Shown: piece by piece, positions 17,454-24,109 of the stretch
Position numbering within the stretch: the stretch's first letter is position 1
Layout of the letters: every line of letters starts with the position of its first letter
Assembly (NCBI GenBank): GCA_934754515.1
Contig: CAKVIG010000003.1
Coordinates: 62,001 to 126,000 of the forward strand
Direction: 5' to 3'
Length of the DNA stretch: 64,000 bases
DNA from: an uncultured Candidatus Melainabacteria bacterium
GTDB taxonomy: Bacteria; Cyanobacteriota; Vampirovibrionia; Gastranaerophilales; Gastranaerophilaceae
Translations under genes and position numbers: made by a program
The notes under the pieces: model-generated
What the model was told of the DNA's origin: nothing
Seen by the model: the letters and a program-made list of their open reading frames with translations, nothing else
The model's database searches: none

Positions 17454-17499
17454 AATAATAGAGCTCAATCAATATGCAACTTGATTGAGCTCTATTATT
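17454..17499. terminator. Strong bidirectional terminator
   Basis: An 18-bp perfect stem AATAATAGAGCTCAATCA with a 10-base loop between convergent genes, flanked by A- and T-rich runs usable in both directions. Confidence 0.88.
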
Positions 17500-17537
17500 T
17501 ATTCCTTTAGAAAAGTTGAAAAGTTTACTGATAAATT

Positions 17538-18311
17538 TTAATCCGTACTCCAATCAATTTCAGGTAGACCTTTTAATTTAAAAAAATTATTACATTTTCT
17601 GAACGGGTTATTACATTTGCACATAAATGCATTTACCCAAATGTTTGGGTTGGCATAATTGCCACAATAATTTTTAGCTCCACCAAGATTTGAAGGATGC
17701 GAATTTCTTATAATGTAAATATTATTTTTTAACAATTTTTCATCTTTGTTATCAAAAGTAAATCGTTTCATTAAATTTGCATTTTTACCCCATAACATTA
17801 CAACAATTGGATTATCATTTTTTCTATTATCTATTAATTGTGCTATTATGTGCTCAACAAATGGCTCCCAGGCATCTAAGTGTTTTTTGCGAGATTTTTC
17901 TTGTTCAGACTTGTTACTGTAATATTTGAATGTTAATGATGAGTTAAGTAGTAATATGCCATTTTTCTTCCATTTTGTCAATTTTGTATTTTTGTTTTTA
18001 ATACCTAATTCTTCTAGTCTTTCAAAAATATTTTTTAAAGAATCTTGAGCTTTTTCATTATTCCCAAATGAAAACGCCAAACCATCAGCTCTGCCCTCTG
18101 TTGGATAAGGGTCTTGCCCGATTATCAATACTTTAACATCTTGCGGTTTTAAGCCTTCAAAAGCATCAAAAAGCTTATCTTTTTCTGGGCTTGTACATTC
18201 ATTAATGCATTTTATTACTTTTGGAGCTTTTTGTTTAAAAAAATCTTCAACATTCTGCTTAGTAGTAAACCATTCATTCTTCACCAAGATTATTTTCAGA
18301 GTTTCTTCCAT
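17538..18311 (-). CDS. ung: Family-1 uracil-DNA glycosylase
   Basis: 257 residues from MEETLKI, whose ATG follows AAAGGA; a longer frame with a hydrophobic N-terminus is discarded. Hydrolyses uracil from DNA as the first step of base excision repair. Signatures: GQDPYPTEGRADGLAFSF (65-82, catalytic D67; the usual His after GQDPY is Pro), GILLLNSSLT (118-127) and HPSNLG (205-210, catalytic His). Insertions (TFDNKDEKLLKNN and the Cys/Asn/Phe-rich tail after 225) make it longer than typical enzymes of about 225 residues. Its place inside a mobile island suggests replication fidelity or counter-defence against uracil-DNA strategies; that role is inference. Confidence 0.85.
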   Translation of the reverse strand: MEETLKIILVKNEWFTTKQNVEDFFKQKAPKVIKCINECTSPEKDKLFDAFEGLKPQDVKVLIIGQDPYPTEGRADGLAFSFGNNEKAQDSLKNIFERLEELGIKNKNTKLTKWKKNGILLLNSSLTFKYYSNKSEQEKSRKKHLDAWEPFVEHIIAQLIDNRKNDNPIVVMLWGKNANLMKRFTFDNKDEKLLKNNIYIIRNSHPSNLGGAKNYCGNYANPNIWVNAFMCKCNNPFRKCNNFFKLKGLPEIDWSTD

Positions 18312-18451
18312 AATTTCCTTTCTGTGAACGAAAGTAATACTTAATGAAAGTATTTTACGCATAAAAAGCTTAAAAAGCAAGTAAATTATGTACATAGATA
18401 GTCTGTAAAGTAAGCTATGAATCACTTATTATTAAAGGAACGAGGGCAGTA

Positions 18452-18775
18452 ATGGAAAACAACTTAGACATAAAAGGACTTTTAGGAAAGCGTATCAAAG
18501 AATTACGAACTGCGAGAAAGCTTACACAAGAAAAACTTTCTGAAATGGTTGGTTTCGGACAGAGAACGCTTAGCAAACTTGAAAGGGGTAAAACTTTTGT
18601 TACAGCTGACCATCTTGCCAAGTTATTAACTGCTCTTGACATTGGAATTGAAGATTTATTTAATTTTGGTTATCTGCAAGAAAAAGAAGTTTTAAAAGAA
18701 GAACTTATTACTGCTATTAGAAAAGAAGAAGTTAATATTGAAATATTGTATCGCATTTACAAATCTTTAAAGTAA
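18452..18775 (+). CDS. XRE-family regulator (Cro/CI type), 107 residues
   Basis: The HTH_3 domain at about 10-65 (LGKRIKELRTARKLTQEKLS, GQRTLSKLERGKTFVTADHL) is complete, followed by a short helical tail that may dimerise. AAAGGA lies upstream of the ATG. Divergent from the uracil-DNA glycosylase and convergent with the second XRE gene (11 bases between stops). It probably represses an element promoter, perhaps the one between it and ung. Confidence 0.85.
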   Translation: MENNLDIKGLLGKRIKELRTARKLTQEKLSEMVGFGQRTLSKLERGKTFVTADHLAKLLTALDIGIEDLFNFGYLQEKEVLKEELITAIRKEEVNIEILYRIYKSLK

Positions 18776-18786
18776 ATAGAAAATCG

Positions 18787-19554
18787 TTATTCAAAGTCCC
18801 ATAATGTCTCAAAATATTTATCAAAAAATTCGTCCATTTTTGGACTAAAAATAGTAGCGTCTAAATCTTCAATATTGTTATCTTGCTTAAGTGTTTCTAA
18901 AATTTGTTTGCGATTTTTCTTTTTTACATGAACATCAACTGGAGAATATCCTTTTTTTATTAAGATATTTTTTATAGTATTCAAAATTTTAAGCAATCTA
19001 ATTTCTGCAAGACTATCTACATCTTCTGCAGTTACCATTAATTGGACAGGACTTTGTTCGTTTAACAAATCACTAGTTAATCTTAGAGAATCTTTATTGT
19101 TAGCCCAACGCCTTCCATCTGTAACGAAAAAATCTTCTAAGCATAAAAGAAATTTCCATCCAAGTCCTGTATCGAAAATATTATTAAGCACGCTAATTAG
19201 ATTATAATGTTCCTTCTGACGCTCTATTAATTCTGCAATAAATTTATCTGACAATCCTAATTGTCTAGATATATTCTGATTTTCTTTTTTAAAACTACAA
19301 TTTCCAGTGTTAATGAAAAAATCAACAGGAATTTCAAATTTCTTGCTATACCAATACACTAATTCAATAGACGGAATTCTGCGTCCGTTTTCAACAAGTG
19401 ATATATATTTGTCGCTATATCCAGTTTCTCTTGCAACTTCTTTTTGTGTTAATTTATGTCCTTGCCTAACTCTAAGAAATTTCTTACCTATTGACACTAG
19501 CTCACTTTTTGTCAATTTTACATCTTCAATTTGGTTAATGTCTGCTTTTTTCAT
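18787..19554 (-). CDS. XRE-family regulator with a C-terminal sensor-like domain
   Basis: 255 residues. HTH_3 domain at about 22-78 (KKFLRVRQGHKLTQKEVARE, SDKYISLVENGRRIPSIELV). The remainder (about 95-255) is not recognised: no peptidase Ser/Lys pair or metal motif, so it is not a plain CI/LexA repressor. Transcribed away from the excisionase-like gene; the shared intergenic region 19555-19680 carries operator-like palindromes. In this position it fits the master repressor of the island, analogous to Stl in staphylococcal islands (analogy only). Confidence 0.8.
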   Translation of the reverse strand: MKKADINQIEDVKLTKSELVSIGKKFLRVRQGHKLTQKEVARETGYSDKYISLVENGRRIPSIELVYWYSKKFEIPVDFFINTGNCSFKKENQNISRQLGLSDKFIAELIERQKEHYNLISVLNNIFDTGLGWKFLLCLEDFFVTDGRRWANNKDSLRLTSDLLNEQSPVQLMVTAEDVDSLAEIRLLKILNTIKNILIKKGYSPVDVHVKKKNRKQILETLKQDNNIEDLDATIFSPKMDEFFDKYFETLWDFE

Positions 19555-19564
19555 TAATTACCTC

Positions 19565-19652
19565 TACTATTTGTTACCTTTTTATAAATAGTAATATTTT
19601 GTATACAAATATAGTCAGAAAGTATTGTATTGTCAAGAATACAAGGTATTAT
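19565..19652. promoter_or_regulatory. Divergent promoter/operator region of the element
   Basis: Between the XRE repressor and the excisionase gene: inverted repeat ACTATTT...AAATAGT (about 19565-19592), 12-bp palindrome TTTGTATACAAA (19598-19609), and on the plus strand TTGTAT (19625-19630)-N16-TATTAT (19647-19652). The palindrome is the likely operator of the neighbouring XRE protein. The downstream ATG has AAAGGAGA. Confidence 0.5.
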
Positions 19653-19680
19653 AAATGTGTAAAAAGTAAAGGAGAATAAT

Positions 19681-19920
19681 ATGACCATAAAAGACCAGAT
19701 TGTCCCAACAATGAAATCAATTTGTGAGTGCTCACAAATTGCAGGACTTGCAAAATACCATGTCAGACAATTAGTTTTGCAAGACAAGATTAAGTACGTA
19801 AAAGCAGGGCGAAAATATTTAGTTAACCTAGAAAGTTTAATAGAATACCTAAACAATGGTGAAACGCATGTAAAAACAGAATCTGAAAACTCATACAAAA
19901 TTAGAAAGGTAGGTGAATAA
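19681..19920 (+). CDS. Excisionase-like MerR/HTH_17 DNA-binding protein
   Basis: 79 residues with the winged-helix of excisionase-family proteins: SICECSQIAGLAKYHVRQLV, then KAGRKYLVNLESLIEYLNN. Such proteins bind att arms to direct excision or activate transcription. AAAGGAGA precedes the ATG. Three bases separate it from the helicase gene, so it heads the replication operon. Confidence 0.82.
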   Translation: MTIKDQIVPTMKSICECSQIAGLAKYHVRQLVLQDKIKYVKAGRKYLVNLESLIEYLNNGETHVKTESENSYKIRKVGE

Positions 19921-19922
19921 TA

Positions 19923-21512
19923 ATGAAAAAAGTACCTATAAACAGTCCTTTTGATGAAATAGGCGAAATTGCGAAAAAAACAATTACTCCAATGCAGAGA
20001 ATTGAAATGAATCCTATGTTAACAGATTTGTATCAAAGAACTCAAGCGTCAGAGAAAGTTACTTGTGAGATTGGTGATTTACACATGCCTACACTATTAG
20101 CACAAGCGGTACAAACAATGAAGGCATTTCATCCTGAAAGACCAATGCATGCAATAATCAATACTGTCTTAGCAAAGACCGCACAAGTATTAGCGTTTAA
20201 ACGAATAAAATATGTTGAAAATGGTAATACTGGCTTCTGTAACCACTATGCAATAAACTTTATGCCATCAGGTGCAGGCAAAGACCGTATGTCAGATGAA
20301 TTAGATAAGTTTGTGTTTTACCAATTTAAACTTTGGTTTAAATTTACAGTAGAAACATTAAAAGCAGAGCTAAAACGGAAGCTTGAAATAGAAGCAAGGC
20401 AAAAATTCCCAGATGAAGAAAAACAACAACAACGTGAGAAATTTGTAAAAGAACAAATGAGAGAATTTGGGAATTTGGTTATGGAGGTTTCTGATGGAAC
20501 AAGAGAAGGACTTTTCCGTGATGCTAAAGTTTTTAAAAAAGCAAAATTTGCTGGTTTAATGATAAAAATTGCAGAGCTTGGATTATATCTTTGTAACATG
20601 ACAACGGAGCAAAAATTATTTTTTAATATGTTATTTGAAGCTTATAGCGGTATACTCCGAGCCAAGAGTATTAAAGGTGAAAACAGAGAAGAAGATATTG
20701 AAGATTTACCAGTTAATGCCTTACTCTACTCTGACCCAACAGCATTTAAGTCTGATTTATTAAAAAATTTCAACCTACTTATGGAAACAGGTTTAAGTCG
20801 TCGTTGTATAATTACTTTCATGCCTGAATTAGAACATCATGAAATGGAACCTGATGGAAGAAAAGCTTATAAAGCCGAAGAAAAGTATTACAGCGATTTA
20901 AAAGCCATCGGGCTTCAGTTGTATGAGATTTTTGAAAAGGTTGAAAACAATGCTCAATATGAGCTTGCAGAAGAAACTTTTGTTAAAGTTTTGTACCCTT
21001 ATAGACTCAAAATTAATTCAATGATTCAAAAAGAACAAAATACGCTTATTCAAAAGGAAATGCGTTCTAGGGAACTAAAAGCCATAAAAATCGCATGTCA
21101 GTATGCTTGCCTTAATCATCCGAGTGTACTTTTTATAAACCCTGAGGATATGGAAATGGCTATTGATACGGTTGAACAGTTAAGTGTTGATTTTATAAAT
21201 TTTTTAAATTTTCGCCCTTCGTTTGATGATAGATGTGACAAAATTTTCAAATTTTTTCTTGAAAATATTGGCAAAGAGTTCAAGAAAAATGATTTGACAA
21301 CTATTCATTTCAAGCAATTTGGTGTATCTCGAAACAAATTCAAAAAAAGTTTTGATGATGATATGCAAAGTGTTTCTGAAATTGCCCAGTCTAATGGCTA
21401 TCAGCTGTTAAGCAAACCCATAAATAATAACTCGGGGCGTGTTTATTGGCTCACAACGGCAAAATTAGAAGATTTAGACGATGGGGCTTCAGAACTTGAG
21501 AACTTAATATAA
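19923..21512 (+). CDS. DUF3987-like replication helicase/ATPase
   Basis: 529 residues. A P-loop-like NFMPSGAGKDR lies at about 112-122, where the residue after Lys is Asp instead of Ser/Thr, as in several DUF3987-type proteins. Other family-like parts: the preceding helical domain with HAIINTVLAKTAQVLAF, a long charged coiled coil (about 137-180, KRKLEIEARQKFPDEEKQQQ), LFRDAKVFKKAKFAGLMI, and LPVNALLYSDPTAFKSDLL with GLSRRCIITFMPE. Together with the primase downstream it would form the element's own replication initiation pair. AGGTGA overlaps the previous stop. Family assignment moderate. Confidence 0.65.
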   Translation: MKKVPINSPFDEIGEIAKKTITPMQRIEMNPMLTDLYQRTQASEKVTCEIGDLHMPTLLAQAVQTMKAFHPERPMHAIINTVLAKTAQVLAFKRIKYVENGNTGFCNHYAINFMPSGAGKDRMSDELDKFVFYQFKLWFKFTVETLKAELKRKLEIEARQKFPDEEKQQQREKFVKEQMREFGNLVMEVSDGTREGLFRDAKVFKKAKFAGLMIKIAELGLYLCNMTTEQKLFFNMLFEAYSGILRAKSIKGENREEDIEDLPVNALLYSDPTAFKSDLLKNFNLLMETGLSRRCIITFMPELEHHEMEPDGRKAYKAEEKYYSDLKAIGLQLYEIFEKVENNAQYELAEETFVKVLYPYRLKINSMIQKEQNTLIQKEMRSRELKAIKIACQYACLNHPSVLFINPEDMEMAIDTVEQLSVDFINFLNFRPSFDDRCDKIFKFFLENIGKEFKKNDLTTIHFKQFGVSRNKFKKSFDDDMQSVSEIAQSNGYQLLSKPINNNSGRVYWLTTAKLEDLDDGASELENLI

Positions 21513-21531
21513 ACATAGGTAGTAAAGATGG

Positions 21532-21616
21532 CAATCCCTGTAATGCTTGTGTTTAAAGGCAATTACCGCAATTCCCGTTCTAATATTTGTCAAAACACAA
21601 GTTAATACTGGGATTG
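21532..21616 (+). other. Conserved-looking long hairpin between helicase and primase genes
   Basis: Left arm CAATCCCTGTAATGCTTGTG (21532-21551, plus TTT) pairs with AACACAAGTTAATACTGGGA and following bases (21593-21616) with few mismatches, enclosing about 37 bases. It could be a replication origin structure, an attenuator or a small RNA. A 25-codon frame (21528-21605) lies on top of it and is probably incidental. Confidence 0.45.
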
Positions 21617-21650
21617 ACCAGATTTACCATAAAACCAGAAAGGTATAAAA

Positions 21651-22553
21651 ATGCAAATGAACAAATTAAAACTAGACTTAATTATCGGAGTATTAGGCGA
21701 ACCTGAAAAACAGTCAGGTGATGAATACTTTTGGCAGTGTCCAATGTGCAAAGACTCAGGTCGAGATAACTTAAAATTCAATTCCGCAAAAGGTGTTCTT
21801 TGGTGTTTTGCTGATAATAGCCACGCTCCAATGATATTGAGAGAAATTCTTCAAAAAAGCAAAGGTAAATTAAATCTAAAACTTAATTCGGATTGTAACA
21901 ATACAGACCGTTTTAAACATATTTTTACACAACAAAAGCAATTGGAGTTTAAATTCTATATGCAAGAATGTAACGAAAGACTGCAAACAATTGATATGCT
22001 TCCTCGTTTGTTACTTAGAAAAAGAGGATTAAGGTTATCAACAACTAGAGAAGTTAAGCTTGGAGTAGATGTTGATAAAAGACGTTGGGTAATTCCAACA
22101 TTTCAATATTCGACAGAAAAAGCCAATACAATTCTAGGGTTTGAATTTAGACCATACAATTTTAGCAAAGATGGCTTAACTCGACAAAAAGGAACGCCAA
22201 CAGGACTTGCGATGATTAACTCATACAAGCCGACAACACAAGTTTTAGCGATAGTAGAAGGTTATTTTGATGGCTATGCTCTGTATCAGCACCTTAAAGA
22301 ACAACGACAAATTCAACACTACCATATCGTTACACCGTCAAATGGCATTCAATCTTTGTTAAAACAAATAACAGAGGTTGACTTCTCAAAGTATAAACAA
22401 TTCTACCTGTATGTTGATAATGACGAAGAAGGTAACAAAGTTGCAGAAAAAATTATTGAAAAATATCCGATGTTCAAGCGAATTGTTGCAAATTGCGGTT
22501 GTAAGGATTTCAACGAACATTATGTGAAATGTATTAAGAAAATCAACAGATAA
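21651..22553 (+). CDS. CHC2/TOPRIM primase-like protein
   Basis: 300 residues. N-terminal zinc ribbon with C30, C33, C52 and H58 (QCPMCKDSG, LWCFADNSHA), then a linker and a TOPRIM domain with the catalytic Glu in VEGYFDGYAL (E203) and the acidic triad region YVDNDEEGNKVA (D256, D258). This is the layout of phage and satellite DnaG/gp4-type primases; no helicase domain is attached, as that is supplied by the upstream gene. AAAGG lies nine bases before the ATG. A weak terminator hairpin follows. Confidence 0.82.
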   Translation: MQMNKLKLDLIIGVLGEPEKQSGDEYFWQCPMCKDSGRDNLKFNSAKGVLWCFADNSHAPMILREILQKSKGKLNLKLNSDCNNTDRFKHIFTQQKQLEFKFYMQECNERLQTIDMLPRLLLRKRGLRLSTTREVKLGVDVDKRRWVIPTFQYSTEKANTILGFEFRPYNFSKDGLTRQKGTPTGLAMINSYKPTTQVLAIVEGYFDGYALYQHLKEQRQIQHYHIVTPSNGIQSLLKQITEVDFSKYKQFYLYVDNDEEGNKVAEKIIEKYPMFKRIVANCGCKDFNEHYVKCIKKINR

Positions 22554-22562
22554 GGGTTAGAC

Positions 22563-22600
22563 ACAGGGTTGCTCCTGAAAATAGTGACCCTGTATTTATT
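22563..22600 (+). terminator. Possible terminator after the primase
   Basis: ACAGGGT (22563-22569) and ACCCTGT (22587-22593) form a 7-bp stem with a long loop, then ATTTATTTTT. Confidence 0.45.
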
Positions 22601-22667
22601 TTTAAGAAAAAGAAGCTGAAAGTTTGAAAAAAAGGAGATAATAGAAAATGATAAAGAGGAAAATAAT

Positions 22668-24044
22668 ATGGCTTTTTATGAAAAAATATCAGAACATACA
22701 TATAGATTAACAGTTTGTCAAGGTTATGACTCAAAAGGCAAAAAGTTACGCAAAAGAAAAACTATCAAACTAGATGAAACACTGACTGCAAAACAAGCAG
22801 AAAAAGAGCTTAATCGTCAAATGGTGATGTTTGAAGACGAAGTGTTAAACGGAGTTTACTTAGATGGCGAAAAAATAACTTTTGCAGAATTTACGCAAAA
22901 ATGGTTTGAAGATTATGCCGAAAAAAATCTTGCCCTAACAACATTACAATCCTACAAAATTATCCTTAACAGAATATTACCCGCAATTGGTCATATAAAG
23001 TTAGCGAAAATACAACCGCATCACCTGATACAATTCTACAATAATCTTACGAAAGAAGGTGTTAGACTAGATGGGAAATTTACACCGACAAACAAATTGA
23101 CAAAGTATTTAGAACCACTAACAATTGCTCACATGATAAAAACAACAGGAATTTCTTCCAAAACTTGTAGACGACTTAAAAATGGACAAGCAACGAATTG
23201 TGCAACAGCTCAAAAACTTTGCGAAGTTTATAAACTTGATTTTTATCGAATGTTCAAAAGTGAATCAACAAATACGCTAACTACAAAAACTATTCGTAAT
23301 CACCATATTGTAATTCATTCAATATTATCAACTGCAGTTGATTGGAATATCTTGATGAACAATCCTGCTGAACGTGCAAAACCTCAAAAAGTAACAAAGC
23401 CTAAAGCAAAGTATTACAATGATGAACAAGTTGCAGAAATGCTAAATGCGTTAAGTAGTGAACCCTTGATGTATATGACAATGATTTATCTTGCGATAGA
23501 TATTGGGTTACGAGAGGGTGAACTCACAGGCTTAAAATGGGAAGATATTAACTTCAACACCTGCGAAATAAGCATAAATAAGCAAAGACATTATATCGCA
23601 GGAATTGGAGATGTAGAGGGGAAACCAAAAACTGATGCAGGCATGAGAACTGTAACGGCTTCTAAAACTGTAATATCTTTGTTGAAAAAATACAAAAAGC
23701 AACAAACAGAAAATCGTTTGAAATTCGGAACTGCTTGGCAAAATGGGGAATATGTATTCTTGCATGAAGATGGCAAACCAATAAGTACCCAACGACCTTA
23801 TAAGTGGTTTACCAACTTTTTACAACGTCATAATTTGCCGAAAATAACCTTTCACCAACTCAGACATACAAACGCAAGTTTGCTAATTTCATCAGGTGAG
23901 GATATTGTAACTGTAAGCGGTCGACTCGGACACGCAGATAAAAATGTAACCCTGAATACGTACTCTCATATAATCAAATCAAAAGAAGCACAGGTTGCGA
24001 ATAAGATGGATGAGTTTTACGAACATTTAAGAATTATCAATTAA
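22668..24044 (+). CDS. int: Tyrosine integrase with an internal HTH insertion
   Basis: 458 residues. Arm-binding N-terminal domain (1-60), core-binding domain from 70, catalytic domain 250-440 with R282 (GLREGELTGLKW), H396-x-x-R399 (HQLRH), H422 (GRLGH) and nucleophile Y432 (NTYSHI), all present. The core-binding domain is interrupted at about 150-197 by an XRE-like helix-turn-helix (GISSKTCRRLKNGQATNCAT), known from some Firmicutes element integrases. AAGAGG precedes the ATG. A 20-codon frame (22648-22710) with a better AAAGGAG box overlaps the start and may couple or limit translation. It integrates into tRNA-Ser. Confidence 0.95.
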   Translation: MAFYEKISEHTYRLTVCQGYDSKGKKLRKRKTIKLDETLTAKQAEKELNRQMVMFEDEVLNGVYLDGEKITFAEFTQKWFEDYAEKNLALTTLQSYKIILNRILPAIGHIKLAKIQPHHLIQFYNNLTKEGVRLDGKFTPTNKLTKYLEPLTIAHMIKTTGISSKTCRRLKNGQATNCATAQKLCEVYKLDFYRMFKSESTNTLTTKTIRNHHIVIHSILSTAVDWNILMNNPAERAKPQKVTKPKAKYYNDEQVAEMLNALSSEPLMYMTMIYLAIDIGLREGELTGLKWEDINFNTCEISINKQRHYIAGIGDVEGKPKTDAGMRTVTASKTVISLLKKYKKQQTENRLKFGTAWQNGEYVFLHEDGKPISTQRPYKWFTNFLQRHNLPKITFHQLRHTNASLLISSGEDIVTVSGRLGHADKNVTLNTYSHIIKSKEAQVANKMDEFYEHLRIIN

Positions 24045-24109
24045 ATGATGCAAAAAAATCATATTAATGTTATACTCTTAATTGGCATCGTAATAGGGAG
24101 TGTGTATAT

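Noticed and set aside
18312..18425. A hydrophobic N-terminal extension making the uracil-DNA glycosylase look membrane-bound.
   Set aside because: AAAGGA directly precedes the internal ATG and glycosylases are cytoplasmic.
19554..19898. A 114-codon minus-strand frame opposite the excisionase gene.
   Set aside because: Antisense shadow of a gene with a strong ribosome site and clear fold.
21528..21605. A 25-codon leader peptide over the hairpin between helicase and primase.
   Set aside because: The frame coincides with the hairpin arms and has only a weak ribosome site; the structure is the better explanation.
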